Part shown: in pieces, positions 1 to 12,420 of the stretch
Layout of the letters: every line of letters starts with the position of its first letter
How positions within the stretch are numbered: position 1 is the stretch's first letter
Source of the DNA: Cervus elaphus
Lineage: Eukaryota; Chordata; Mammalia; Artiodactyla; Cervidae
Length of the DNA stretch: 64,000 nucleotides
Direction: 5' to 3'
NCBI RefSeq assembly: GCF_910594005.1
Contig: NC_057817.1
Span: forward strand, 30,171,001 to 30,235,000
Notes under the pieces: generated by a model
The model's input: only the letters and a program-made list of their open reading frames with translations
Told to the model about the DNA's origin: nothing
Databases searched by the model: none
Program-made: the position numbers and the translations under genes

Positions 1-357
1 ACAGTATGTTCTGCCTAAAGCAACTACCCCTACTCCACATCATGATATAATGAAATGAGTACATCTATCCACAAACCTGGCAAATACATTCATCGGTTCT
101 AGATGGATATACCGACCATAGGGTAAGATTCTAAATTAATAATTATTTTTATCTCCTATTCTATCTTCTTCTTTTGACCACCCCATAAAGCCAAGCAGCA
201 ATATGCATAAAAACAATGATACACCAACTGCATACCACTCAGTATAAAAGGTAGGATACCCTGACCCAGTTTCCAAAAAATTTTGATTACAGCATTTATA
301 ACAAATGTCTTATAAAGGGTAGAATGAAGAAGAATTATCTAAATCTGAGCTATAACT
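1..357. other. Inferred SPATS2 intron, no distinct feature
   Basis: AT-rich sequence with no convincing exon, promoter or repeat that I recognise. It is inferred to be part of the long first intron of SPATS2 (minus strand), because the SPATS2 promoter island lies at about 12.5 kb and the gene order matches human. Confidence 0.4.
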
Positions 358-579
358 TACCCGGTGGCTCAACAATAAAGAATCCTCCTACCAATGCAGG
401 AGACTCAAGAGACAAGGGTTGGATCCTGGGGTTGGTAAGATCCCCTGGAAAAAGGAATGGCTACCCACTTCAGAATTCTTGCTTGGAGAACTCCATGGGC
501 AGAGGGGCAGAAGAGGCTGATGGGCTACATAGAGTCCATGGGGTCTCAAAGAATCAGACAGGAATGAACAACACCCTGT
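358..579 (+). mobile_element. Bov-tA SINE
   Basis: Full-length ruminant tRNA-derived SINE. It has the 'gtggctcaac..taaagaatc' box-A-like head, the 'caggagac..ggttggatcc' box-B-like region, the 'tcccctggaaa' linker and the 'cagacaggaatgaacaacac' tail. Diverged from consensus, so not recent. Confidence 0.85.
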
Positions 580-606
580 AACTAGATGACATTTATGCTT
601 TATGTG

Positions 607-823
607 TGTGTGTGTTTAGTCACTCAGTCGTATCCAACTCTTTGCAGCCCCATGGACTATAGCCCACCAGACTACATTGTCCATGGAATTTCTCAGGGAA
701 GAATACTGTAGCTGGTTGCCTTTTCCTACTACGGATCTTCCCAACTCAGAGATCAAACCCATGTCTCTGGCATCTCCTGCATTGGCAGGCAGGTTCTTTA
801 CCACTGATCTACCTGGGAAGCCC
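607..823 (-). mobile_element. Bov-tA SINE, inverted
   Basis: Minus-strand copy. On plus it begins with the tail ('agtcactcagtcg') and ends with the reversed head ('acctgggaagccc'). It lies head to head with the copy 30 bp to the left, so the pair could form a hairpin in a transcript. Confidence 0.85.
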
Positions 824-1695
824 AAAGCTTTATATTAATTGTTGCTGTTCAGTCACCAAGTCTTGTCCGACTCTGCAACCCCATGGACTAAGGCACACCA
901 GGCTTCCTGATCACTTCACTATCTCCCAGAGTTTGCTCAAATTCATGTCCATGAGTCAGTGATGCCATCCAACCGTCTCATCCTCTGTCATTCTCTTCCT
1001 CTTGCCCTTAATCTTTCCAGCATCAGGGTCTTTTCAAATGAGTCGATTTTTCGCATCAGGTGGCCAAAGTACTGGAGCTTCAGCATCAGTCTTTCTAATG
1101 AATACTAAGGATTGATTTCTTCTAGGATTGACTGGTTTGATCTCCTTGCTGTCCAAGGGACTCTCAAGAGTCTTCCGCAGCACCACAATCCGAAAGCATC
1201 AATTCTTCGGCACTGGTCCAATTCTTCTTTATGATCCAACTCTCACATCCCTACATGACTACTGGAGAAAACATAGCTTTGACTACACAGACCTTTGTTC
1301 ACAAAGTGATGTTTCTGCTTTTTAATATGCTGGCTAGGTTTGTCATAGCTTTTCTTCCAAGGAGCAAGCATCTTTTAATTTTGTGGCTGCAGTCACCATC
1401 CGCAGTGATTTTGGAGCCCCCAAAAATAAAATCTGTCACTGTTTCTACTTTTCCCTCAGCTATTTACATGAAGTGATGGGACTGGATACCACGATCTTAG
1501 TATTTTAAATGTTGAATTTTAAGCCAGCTTTTCACTCTCTTTCATCTTCATCAAGAGGCTCTTTAGTTCCTCTTTGCTTTCTGCCGTAAGAGTGTATATC
1601 TGCATATCTGAGATTATTGACATTTCTCCTGGTAATCTTGATTCCAGCTTGTGAGTCTTTTAGCCTGGCATTTTGCATGATGTACTCTGCATATG

Positions 1696-1916
1696 GGCTT
1701 CCCAGGTGGCACTAGTAGTAAAGAACTCGCCTTACAATGCAAAGGATGTAAGAAACACAGGTTCAATCCCTGGGTTAGGAAGATCCCCAGGAGGGCATGG
1801 CAACCCACTCCAGTATTCTTGCCTACAGAATCCCATGGACAGGGGAGCCTGGTGAGCTACAGTCCATAGGTTGCAAAGAGTTGGGACACAACTGAAGTGA
1901 CTTAGCACGCATGCGA
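1696..1916 (+). mobile_element. Bov-tA SINE nested in BovB
   Basis: Typical head 'gggcttcccaggtggcacta', linker 'gatccccaggagggcatggc' and tail 'gaagtgacttagca'. It sits inside the minus-strand BovB, so it inserted later. Confidence 0.88.
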
Positions 1917-3129
1917 GAGTTCTGCATATAAATTAAATAGGCGGGGTGAAAACAGGTGGGACAATATACTACCTTGTACTCCTTTCTCAATTCTGAACCA
2001 ATCCATTGTTCCATCTTTGGTTCTAACTGTTGCTTCTTGTTCTACATGCAGGTTTCTGAGGATACAAGTAAGGTGCTCTGGTACTCCCATCTCTTTTAAG
2101 AATTTTTCAGTTTGTTATGATCTACAGTCAAAAGCTTTAGTGTAGTCAGAAGCAGATTTTTTTTGTTGGAATTCCCTTGCCTTTTCTATGATCCAGTGGA
2201 TGTTGGCAATTTGATCTCTGGTTCTTCTGCCTTTTCTAAATCCAGCTTGAACATCTGGAAGTTCTTGGTTCACATACTACTGAAGCCTAGCTTGAAGGAT
2301 TTTGAGTATTACCTTGCTAGCATGTGCAATGAGCACAACTGTATGGTAGTTTGAACATTCTTTGGCATTGCCTTTCGTTGGGACTGGAATGAAAACTGAC
2401 CTTTCCCAGTACTGTGGCCACTGCTGAGTTCATATTTGCTGGCATATTGAGTGCAGCACTTTAACAGCATCATCGTTTAAGATTTGAAATAGCTCAACTG
2501 GAATTCCATCACCTACACTAGCTCTGTTCACAGTGATGCTTCCTAAGGCTCACTTGACTTCACACTCCAGGATGTCTGGTTCTAGGTGAGTGACCACACC
2601 ATCATGGTTCTCCAGACCATTAAGATCATAGTTCTTCTGTGTATTCTTGCCATGTCTTCTTAATCTTTCCTGCTTCGGCTAGGTCCTTGCTGTTTCTATC
2701 TTTTATTTTGCTCATCTTTGCACGAAATGTTCCCTTGGTATCTCCAATTTTCTTGAAGAGATCTCTAGTCTTCCCCATTCTATTGTTTTCCTCTATTTAT
2801 TCGCATGGTTCCCTTAAGAAGGCTTTCTTCTCTCTCTTTGCTATTCTCTGGAACTCTGTATTCAGTTGGGTGTATCTTTCCCTTTCTCCTTTGCCTTTAG
2901 CTTCTCTTCTTTACTCAGCTATTTGTAAGCCCCTCTCAGACAACCACTTTGCCTTCCTGCATTTCTTTCTCCTGGGGATAGTTTTGGTCACCACCTCCTG
3001 TACAATGTTACAAACTCCCATCCACAGTTCTTCAGGCACTCTGTCTACCAGATCTAATCCCTTGAATCAACTTGTCACCTCCACTGTATAATCATAAGGG
3101 ATTTGATTTAGTTCACACCTGAATGGTCT

Positions 3130-3185
3130 GCAGTCCACGGTTAGAAGAGTCGGACACGACTGAGTGACTGAACACCACCACCACT
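3130..3185 (+). mobile_element. 56-bp Bov-A/Bov-tA tail insertion with 13-bp TSD
   Basis: A short piece matching only the 3' tail of a Bov-A/Bov-tA SINE ('gagtcggacacgactgag') followed by a CAC/CCA-type tail. It is flanked by perfect 13-bp direct repeats (acctgaatggtct at 3117-3129 and 3186-3198). The repeat is target-site duplication of the host BovB sequence, so this is a true but extremely 5'-truncated retrotransposition. Confidence 0.85.
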
Positions 3186-3984
3186 ACCTGAATGGTCTAG
3201 CGGTTTTCTCTCCTTTCTTCAATTTAAGCCTGAATTTTGCAAAAGGAGCTGATGATCTGAGCCACAATGAGCTTCGGGTCTTGTTTTTGCTGACTACATA
3301 GAGCTTCTCCTTCTTCGGCTGCAAAGGATATATCAATCTGATTTCAGTATTGGCCATCTGGTAATGTCCATGTATAGAGTCGTCTCTTGCGTTGTTGGAA
3401 GAGTGTGTCTGCTATGACCATTGTGTTCTCTTGACAAAACTGTAAGCCTTTGCCCTGCTTCATTTTGTATTCTAAGGCCAAACTTGACTGTTACTCTAAG
3501 TATCTCCTGACTTCCTACTTTTGCATTCCAATACCTAATGATGAAAACAATATATTTTTTTGGTGTTAGTTCCAGAAAGTCTTGTAGGTCATCATAGAAC
3601 CATTTAATTTCAGCTTCTTCAGCATCAGTGGTTGGGGCGCAGATTTGAATTACTGTGATGCTGAATGGTTTGCCTTGGAAATGAACTGAGATCATTTTGT
3701 TTTTTCTGAGATTGCACCCAAGTACTGCATTTAGGACTCTTTTGTTGACTAAGAAGCTCTTAGGAACAAACTAAACATTAACGAAACATTGATTTCTGCC
3801 AAAGATAAACTGATTTTATGCACATATCTCCCTAATTTCTTGATTTGGGAGCATCGATCCAAAGTAAATTATCAACACTACCAGAGTCTAACTTTTATTG
3901 ACAGCAAATGATAGGTTTTTTTTTTTTTGCCTGTCCACTCCTATTTGGAAAAGCTATGCAACATTTCCTTCCAACTCAGGTCAC

Positions 3985-5065
3985 ATGTACCAAAAATAAT
4001 TATAATATTAAGTGCCTACTATGTGCACTCACTGATCTAAGCGTTACTAACTATTAAAAATCAACAGTCATAACTCAACAAAAAGACAATCTAGTTTAAA
4101 ACCAGGCAAAGGACTTAAATAGACATTTCTCCAAAGAAGATACACAAAAGACCAATAAGCGCATGAAAAGATATTAAACATCACCAGTCATTAGTAAGGA
4201 AATGCAAATAAAATTCACAATACCATTTCATACCTACAAAGATGGCTATAATCAAAGAAAAAAAGGAAAATAACAAGTATCAGCAAAGATGTAGAGAAAC
4301 TGGAACCCTTGTGCACTGCTGGTGAGAATGTAAAATAGTATAGCCACTGTGGAAAACAGTATGGCAGTTACCCAAAAAGAAATCTACATGATTCAGGAAT
4401 TCCACCCTCAGGAATAAACCCAAAAGAATTGAAAACAGGGATTCAAACAAAAAATGGTACAAGAATGTTCAAAGCAGCATTACTCATAACAGTCAAAAGG
4501 CAGAAATGAAACAACTGCCCATCAACAGAAAAAATGGATAAACAAAATATGATATATCTACACAGTGGGATAGTATTCAGCTACAAAAATGAATGAAGTA
4601 CTGACACACGGTACAACATGGATGAACCTCAAAAACACTATGCTACATCAAAGAAGCCAGACACAAAAAATCACATATTACATGATTCCTTTTACTTGAA
4701 ATATCCAGAACAGGTAAATTTGCAGAGATTGGTGGTTAACAAAGACGGGGCGGGGGGTTGGGGGGAAGAATGAGGAGAGACTGCATAATGGGTATATGGC
4801 CTCCTCTGGGGTTGATGTAACAGTTCTGGAATTATATACAGTGATGATTGTACAACACAGTGAATTTATTAAATACCACTGAATTGTATGCTTTAAAAGA
4901 GTTAATTTTATGCATTGTGGATTTCATTTCAGAAAAAAAAAAAATCCAATAGTCCTGACAATCCTGTGCAGATTCAGAAACACAGACAACAGGCTCAGAG
5001 AAATTACTTGACCAAATCCACAGAGGGAGTACTAGACAGAACAGAGATTCAGAGCCAGATTTCTG
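3985..5065 (+). repeat. MIR SINE split by an L1 insertion
   Basis: 'agtgcctactatgtgcac' near 4010 is the MIR core. Beyond the L1 at 4078-4945, the sequence resumes with the MIR 3' half ('aggctcagagaaatt' type, 4945-5065). The two halves are in order and orientation, which suggests a single old MIR interrupted by the younger L1. Confidence 0.6.
4078..4945 (+). mobile_element. L1 LINE 3' fragment (old)
   Basis: The 3' end of L1 ORF2 plus the 3' UTR. Recognisable phrases are 'gagaatgtaaaatagtatag', 'ttcaaagcagcattactcat' and 'catggatgaacctcaaaaac'. It ends in a 12-A tail at about 4934-4945. Stops in all frames; inactive. Confidence 0.85.
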
Positions 5066-5147
5066 CTCTTTTTTCTTAATATTGATAAGAAAGTAGGACC
5101 TTCATAGCCCTTTTCCCCATCAAATAAAATTTTATGCCAGGGACTTT

Positions 5148-5362
5148 CCTGGTGGTCCAGTGGTTAAGAATCTGCCTGCCAATGCAGGGGACATGGGTTG
5201 GATCCCCGATCTGGGAAGCTTCCACATGCCACAGGGCAACTAAGCCTGTGCACCACAACTACTGAAGTTCACGTGCCTTAGAGCCTGTGCTCCACAACAG
5301 GAGAAGCCACTGCAACAAGAAGCACGTGCATCGCAACTAGAGAATAAGCTTCACTCACTGTA
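5148..5362 (+). mobile_element. CHR-type SINE
   Basis: Cetartiodactyl tRNA-derived SINE. Head 'gactttcctggtggtccag', body 'ccacaactactgaagttcac' and 'gcctgtgctccacaacagg', ending near 'gcaactagagaataagc'. Confidence 0.82.
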
Positions 5363-5474
5363 ACAGGAGAATAACATCACATAACAATATTGCGTAGTCT
5401 AACTTATTGCATCATCGTAACATTATGGGCTGGCAGACAAATGACAAATGTCAAACAACTTTTAAAAGATCTTC

Positions 5475-5605
5475 AAGGAATTCCTTGGCAGTTAACTAGA
5501 CAGGACTCAGCTCTTTCACTGCTAGGGCTGAAGTTCGAGCCCTGGTCAGGGAACTATGATCCTGAAAGCCTTGTGGCATGGCAAAAAAATTAAAAACAAA
5601 AAAAG
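5475..5605 (+). mobile_element. CHR-type SINE, short
   Basis: Diverged copy with head 'ggaattccttggcagttaac', 'agccctggtcagggaacta' and an A-rich tail at 5585-5605. Confidence 0.75.
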
Positions 5606-6159
5606 ACCTCCATAAAATACAAGCTTTGAATAGTGAAAGAGGTGAAAATAATTACCCAACAAAGCTTTGTTTAAAGTACTGTCAACTTAACAAAGAAATT
5701 AGATAGTCTTCTCAAGAAACCGTGTGTGTACTGACTGGTAAGATGTAACAAATCATCAAGTTTGCATCTGAGTTAAATGGCTGACTCAGTCTTTGGTGGT
5801 TCTGTACCACAGTACCACCTTATAGGACCACTGAGGTCCTATAACACCTTAATTTCCTGTCATTCCATCATAGTTATAAATAAGCTTCACTGTTCCCATC
5901 AAATGTGAGGGAGCCTCTAATGATGAGATCCTTATCCTGAAAGCTTGTGCAGGACATGCAGGTAGGTTATGATGGCAATTTACTTTATATAAAGATATAA
6001 GAGGTTATTAACCAAAGTCAGAGAGAGTCACTTCCACCACACACTAGTGCACATTTTTAATCAATGTCAGTAGAAAACACCAAGACGAGCCAGCAGTGGG
6101 CTGACCACACTGCATGTTGTAATCAGAGACTAAGTAGATAATTTAAAGTACTGCTCTAC
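5606..6159. other. Inferred SPATS2 intron, no distinct feature
   Basis: Single-copy-looking AT-rich sequence. It holds one short palindromic stretch around 5821-5841 ('ataggaccactgaggtccta'), but no splice-bounded open frame. Confidence 0.4.
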
Positions 6160-6368
6160 TGGGCTTTCCAGCTGGCTCAGTGGTAAAGAACTTGCCTGCC
6201 GATGCAGGAGACGAGGGTTCGATCCCTGGGTCAGGAAGATCCCCTGGAGGAGGAAATGGTTACCCACTCCAGTATTCTTGCCTGGAAAACCCCATGGAAA
6301 GAGGGCTGGTGGGCTGCAGTTCATGGAGTTGCAAACAGTTGGACACAACTTAGTGACTGAGCACACAG
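6160..6368 (+). mobile_element. Bov-tA SINE
   Basis: Near-consensus full-length copy: 'ggctcagtggtaaagaactt', 'gggttcgatccctgggtcag' and 'cttagtgactgagcacac'. It still retains a good box-B match. Confidence 0.88.
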
Positions 6369-6948
6369 GCATTGCTCTACTACTGATGGTAACCTTAAAC
6401 AGAAGCATTTGCTACTGGACAGATCACACGTATTCAAGAGAGGAAAGACTGTAGGTTTTACAAACAGGTCTCTCCAGTTTTATACAGCTCAATAAGAAGT
6501 AACATCATCAGCAGCATCTTCAAGTACAAAAGCTATCTTCACTTATCTAACATGACCCAACTATAATCATATAATGGCTTCATCACAAACCTCCTTCTCC
6601 TCAATCCCAACACCCTTTAACCAACTCTAAAGAACACACAGACACAAATACACACTCCACAACTAGTAATCATGTCATTTTGCTAATTAAGTAATATAAA
6701 AAAATCCTAACCAACAATCCAAGGTTGTCATTTAGGGTTTGCACTAGTAAGAATCGCTGTGTAACTCCTAACCACAAATTAGTCAGAGGACAATGACTGC
6801 AGAGGCCTTAAGCTGGTGGTTATGTTCTCAGATCCTACAGAATATTTTAAGGCCTGGGGCTGCTGCAGAGTCAATGCAGAAGATACATGTATATTTCAGC
6901 AACCCACCACAATCAGCCACCATGGTAAATCTAAAGATGAAGAGTAGG

Positions 6949-7125
6949 GACTTCCCTGGTGGTCCAGTGGCTAAGACTCCATGCTCCCAGTGCAGGGGAC
7001 CTGGGTTCAATCCCTGGTCAGGGAACTAGATCCCACATGCCACAACTAAAGAGTTTGTATGCCGCAAGTAAAGACCTGGTGCAAATAAATAAATAAATAT
7101 TTTTTAAAAAAAAATAAATAAATAA
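6949..7125 (+). mobile_element. CHR-type SINE
   Basis: Head 'gacttccctggtggtccag', central 'gggttcaatccctggtcagg' and an (AAAT)n tail to about 7125. The host words 'aagatgaagagta' appear on both sides (about 6935-6948 and 7125-7138), consistent with a target-site duplication. Confidence 0.85.
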
Positions 7126-7655
7126 AGATGAAGAGTAAATGTTGGCTTCTGGCCAATCCTTATATCCAGCAACCTAAAGATAAAGTGTTTGGATATTTAA
7201 AGTTAATATCCAAAACTTTAAAATCTTTTGGAGATATTTCAGAACCAACACACCACATCCAAGGTAAGTATAAACTCACTAAGATTCCGAAAGAGGCTCC
7301 CAGAAAATGGCATGTAAGCCTGAAGTCCCTTTGTAACCCAATAATCTCAAGAAGCAAGATGCAGGCATAATTAACCTCCTTGTGACAATTAGAAAAAATG
7401 AAATTGGAGGTTAGACCCATCCTAAGAAACAGTTCACTGTCAGCCTGCAGCTATTTCAATCTACTATATCCGGTACTATGTGACAACTCTGTCTCTCTCA
7501 AATATATAAAGGGAGGGAGAGAAAATCGACTCAAACAGTACTTCCTGTATTACAGCTACCTTCCTGAAATATTTAAAGCATATAGTAGGCACTCAAACTC
7601 TTTTCAATTAATAAAGGATACAGAAGGTAAGCAATAACCAGCAGTTCATACATGT

Positions 7656-7972
7656 CCCTTGGACAGCAAGATCAAACCAGTCAATCCTAAAGGAAATCAA
7701 TCCTGAATATTCATTGGAAGGACTGATGCTGAAGCTCCAACACTTTGGCCACCTAATGCAAAGAGCCAACTCACTGGAAAAGATTCTGATGCTGGGAAAG
7801 ACTGAGGGCAGGAGGAGAAGGAGGTGACAGAAGATGAGATGGCATCACTGACTCAATGGACACGAGTTTGAGCAAACTCTGGGAGATGGGGAAGGACAGG
7901 GAAACCTGGCGTGCTGCAGTCCACGTGGTCGCAAAGAGTTGGACATGACTGAGCGACTGAACAACAACAACA
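7656..7972 (+). mobile_element. BovB 3'-end fragment
   Basis: The last ~315 bp of BovB in plus orientation ('gaatattcattggaaggact', 'gactgagcgactgaacaaca'), severely 5'-truncated. Confidence 0.85.
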
Positions 7973-8097
7973 TACATATAAAATATTCTGAAATGAAAAA
8001 AGCATCCTAAAAAAAAAAAAAAGCACCCTAAATTTTTCAACCAAAGGCAGCAAAGTGAACTGAAGATGATCTACACTACTGACACATTTTTCTTTTT

Positions 8098-8270
8098 CAA
8101 TATTTATTTTTATTTTGGCTGCACCAGGTTGCAGCATGCGGGATCTTTAGTTATGGCATGTGAGCTCTTAGCTGCAGTATGTAGGATCTAGTTCCCTGAC
8201 CAGGGGTCAAACCTGGGTCCCCAGCATTGGGAGTGTGGAGTCTTAGCCATCAGACCACCAGGGAAGTACC
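8098..8270 (-). mobile_element. CHR-type SINE
   Basis: Reversed copy: 'ttttggctgcaccaggttgc' near the tail and 'ccaccagggaagtac' at the reversed head. Confidence 0.82.
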
Positions 8271-8690
8271 AGATTTTTCAAATATATACACAAATAAGAT
8301 TCTTAAGATGATCATCCACAGTTATAGGTATGACTGAAAAAATCTGTGTATAACAAATGGTCCCTTCCACACTGGATATATTTCATACTTTAAAACAGAA
8401 ACTCCTATTTTCTTCATCAACTAAAGCTCCTACAAGATTTTCAAAAGTACTTTTATTGCTAACTTGAACTCTATTTTAAGGTGCTTGCTAGATGTCTTGA
8501 TATATATATATATAATTAGACAGAAGCTAAGAGAGAGCCATAAAAACTGGACAAATCATTTCCTGTGCAAGTGTCCTGCAAACTGGACAGAAAAAGTCAG
8601 TAGAGGAAACTGCAGCCCTCAAATATAAGGTCAAGGACTACCTTCAGGTGAACAAACAATAAAATCATCATTTAAAAGTAACCAAACTTG

Positions 8691-9028
8691 GGCTTCCCTG
8701 GATGCTCAGGGAAGGTAAAAAATCCACCTGCCAATGCAGGAAATACGATTCTATCCCTGGTCAGGGATGATCCCATATGCCTCGGAGCAACAAAGCCGGT
8801 TGGCCACAACTACTGAGCCTGTGATCTTGAGCCCAGGAGCCACAACTACTGAGCCCAGGTGCTACATCTACTGAAGTTCACATGCCTAGAGCCTGTGTTC
8901 CGCAACAAAAGAAGCCACAATAATGAGAAGCCCCAGCACTGCAACTAGAGAGTAGCCCCTGATCCGTGCAACCAGAGGAAAGCCCATGCAGCAACGAAGA
9001 CCCTGCACTGCCAAAAAATAAATAAATA
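8691..9028 (+). mobile_element. CHR-type SINE, long form
   Basis: Long copy with repeated 'cacaactactgagccc' phrases and a (TAAA)n tail at about 9017-9030. Confidence 0.82.
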
Positions 9029-9049
9029 AAATTATATATAAAAAAGTAA

Positions 9050-9598
9050 CCAAACTGCCACAAAAACTTAAACATAGGATAATCGTATGAACAGATATTG
9101 AACAGGTATTTGGACACTAATGTTCACAGCAGCATTACTCACAATAGCCAAAAGGTGGAATCAACCTGTGTCCAGTTATAGATGAATGAATAAATGAAAT
9201 GTGGTATATGCATAATATGATGGAATATTACTCAGTTCTAAAAAGGAATGAACTTCTGACAAGGATAAAACACTGATGAACCTTGAAGACAACGTGCTAA
9301 GTGAAATAAGCCAGACACAAATGGACAAATACTATATACTTCCACTTATGTGCGGTACCTAGAATAATCATATTCCTAGAGACAGAAAAGTGCAATAGTG
9401 ATTGCCAGGAGCTGGGGAAAAAGAAGAATGAGGAGTCATTCTTTAACAGGAATTTTGGTTTGGGATGATAAGAATGTTCTGGAGTTGGATGGTGGTGATG
9501 GTTTCACAGCAGTATGAATGGATTTAATGCCACTGAACTGTACACTTGAAAAAGTAGTTTAAATGATGTTACGTATATCTTACCACAATTTTTTTAAA
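9050..9598 (+). mobile_element. L1 LINE 3' end (old)
   Basis: 'cagcagcattactcacaata', 'ggaatattactcagttc' and 'gaactgtacacttgaaaa' are L1 3' signatures. Reading frames are broken. Confidence 0.83.
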
Positions 9599-9599
9599 G

Positions 9600-12420
9600 T
9601 AACCAAGCAAGAATGATGATCAAATCTTTGAGGCAAAAACATCAAGAAAAGTGGTAAGAGTCTGCAATAGGCATGCTTCACTGTCATCCTCCGAGCCTAG
9701 ATGACCTGCCTGAAAGTCAAGACCTCAGAACAGGAGGGATGGACATGGCATTTTCATACACTACAGATTTATATATCGGTATCATATCACTGGCATATGA
9801 TAGGAAGATATATTAGAAGGTGAACTACATTCTATAGGACATTTGTTAAATAATGAATGGGCTCCCCTTCCCAATATTTAAATCAGAAAAATATAAGCTT
9901 TACCTTTCAGTCTCCAATGTAAGCAGCAAGACAATCAGTTTTACTTCTAACAAAGCAGCATAGTGGATCCTAAAGAGTGAGTTTAATTTTCCAGTTTTTT
10001 TTTTTTTTTAATTTTCCAGTTTTAATAGGGTGCCTCTACAATGGAAACTGCAAGTAGCAATATAATAGTAAAAATATAAACTTCTTTCACCATCATTACA
10101 AAGTTACTTAACCTTTTCCAAGCCTCATCTAAAAGATGAGGATAATGCTTACCTTATAGGATTATTTGAAGATCTAATAAAGTAACATATATAAAACACA
10201 CTGAGTTCAGTCAGTCCCTAGAATACCTAACTGCTCAACAAATAAAAATTCCCTCACCTCCTGCAATTCACTAGTATCTGTAGCCTTTCCTGCTCCTGAT
10301 CAGCCTCCACAGGCTATGCTGATGTTTCGGCCATTAACCTCTGGCTCCTCCCTCAGGCCCCAGCTGTGTCTCTCGGTTCTAGTAGTTTTACTCCTGGTTT
10401 CTAAGAGGATCCTGTCTATATTTAGAGATAATGCCAGTACCAACTGTGGACTCAACAGGTGCCTGGAGGGCACTTGAGCATTCAGCAGTTTTCGATTGTT
10501 TTCCAGAGTTAATTGGTTTTGGCTCCACAACTGGCTGTCTTGACTTCCACAAGGAAGAGTGCCACGTATGCACAGTACTTCAGCAGTACACTAGACTAAA
10601 CAGAAAATTAAGTGTGCTCACAGGACAAATCCTTAGCAAGAGGACATTTTTGCCTATTATCTGGAACCCAGAAGATTTGTTAAATCACAGGGGCAATAAA
10701 CCTTCAAAAAACTCTACAGATGTAGCCCATCAACTCAATCTTTGTCTAGATCACTGTATCAGACCCAGGTTTCAACCAATTCATGCTGTTTATACAACCA
10801 AGATCAGAAGGAAAAAGCAGGTAGACAACATGGAACACTTAAAGGAGTGTCCAGAGTGGGTATGAATTCAGTTTTATTCACTACTAGTTTTGTGACCTTA
10901 TTAAGTTATTTAATCTCTGAATTTATAAAACAGGAAATGATTATGAGGATTAAATTAAATGAGATGATACGTGGAAACCAATCTTAGCACTTCATTATCA
11001 CTAATGAGGAAACTGCACTCACTTCTTGCTTTGTTCACTTTTTATAACAGAAGAAAAGTGACAATTTAGATCATTCTTTTTGGACCTTTATAAAATAGCC
11101 TAATGCTACTATCTGAGGCCAAGCTGAGAAATATAAACTGAAAAATTCCCAGAAATCTTAGATGAGTCAGCAAAACTTAATGCCTCAAAATAAAAGGCTT
11201 AATATGGACTATTTATGAATACATAATGGTAACTACAATTTCAAAATATGCAATCTGGTATCTAGTATCATCCAAAATTTGGTCTGGAAATCCAAGTATC
11301 AAGGAAATGCAAAGATCATACACAACCCCTGAAATACTTCCCCACAATATTTTCAAATCACCTGAATTCAAACTGGAAGGTACAAAATAGCCTGATAATT
11401 TGAAATCAGCATCAGGAATTTCTGGTGACAAAACCAAACTCTCTCCCACAATCATCAAACCAGTAGCAGACGGTACATGATCATTTCTCAGTGAGAAACC
11501 ATAATTCTAACAAAGTACAGATAACTCAGATTTTATCAAGGCTGTTCATCACCTTTCAATGAACAAACTAACTCTTGGTTCTCCTCCAAACACCCTAAAC
11601 TCTGCATTATCAATAACCAAGCTCAAAGCAAGATGCCTGTTTCTAGTGACCTGTCCTCTCCTGCTTCATTAACCGCAGGTAAATTACATAGAGAAGGGAA
11701 ATAAATATTACAGGAACGCTTTATCAATGAAATGAACTATAAATGATAACCAAATTGTTAAAAGAGCAGCTTGTACTCCTTAGCAGAGGGACATGCCAGA
11801 GAAAAATCCACCTTCTAAAAGAACCCCGTCATCCTGGATGAATTAGAAAAATGCCACTCCAGTCCACCTAACCTATACTCTCTAACTGGACTTACTCTTC
11901 TGCTTTAATTCAAACCCAAACCACATCTATTTTATGTGTCTGCCCCTCTTGGCTCTATTTTCCGTCCCGTTTCCCGCCCCCCGCCCCCAATTCCAAAAAT
12001 GCCCTCCTCTTTCTTATTTTCAAATCCCACTTTGCCCCCCAAATCCTAAGGACCTCAACACCCACGCAGATGACCTTACGCATTTCCGATGATTTCCAGT
12101 TCATTGTACTTCTCATACCAAATGATCGATTCTTTCATTCCTTTCGACCTCTCGTTGTTTCTTAAAACCCAGTACCCCACACACGCTCACATCAGAGTCC
12201 CCCCTCACTCCATTGTTTCCCCGGCCTATGCCTCTGGAAACCCCTCAACTCGGAACCGTGTGCTTCGGCCCGCCCCACTGACCCCAGAAACCTTTCACCA
12301 TCTGGGCACTTCAGGTCTCAAAGGGTTCACGTCCCCTCCTCTCGGTACCCCAACCCCCAACAACTGCTCCCTCCCCGTGTGCCTTCCCTCAAGCCCGCTC
12401 TCTGCACCTCAGTGCCCTGC
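9600..12420. other. Inferred SPATS2 intron 1, distal part
   Basis: Mostly single-copy AT-rich sequence, with MIR-like fragments at about 10090-10250 and 10860-11000. A 144-codon frame opens at 10431 (plus) and ends at 10865. It has no recognisable domain, no polybasic or hydrophobic pattern and no splice logic, so I do not call it a gene. Confidence 0.45.

Larger units (their letters stand above)
838..3765 (-). mobile_element. BovB (RTE) LINE, long, inactive
   Basis: Minus-strand BovB non-LTR retrotransposon of about 2.7 kb without insertions. The 3' end lies at 838 on plus, and the element extends back through reverse-transcriptase sequence to part of the apurinic-type endonuclease domain at 3333-3695, which is still readable as about 120 residues. 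It is 5'-truncated inside the endonuclease region, and frameshifts and stops break the RT. Two later insertions lie inside it: a Bov-tA at 1696-1916 and a 56-bp SINE fragment at 3130-3185. BovB is known to have entered ruminants by horizontal transfer. The family call is confident; the 5' boundary is approximate. Confidence 0.88.

Noticed and set aside
355..420. A tRNA gene suggested by box A/B-like sequence
   Set aside because: Belongs to a Bov-tA SINE, as do all other tRNA-like heads in the window; no cloverleaf with an intact acceptor stem.
2639..3091. 150-codon plus-strand frame rich in Phe/Leu/Ser
   Set aside because: Antisense of the BovB reverse-transcriptase region; a shadow of the LINE, not a membrane protein.
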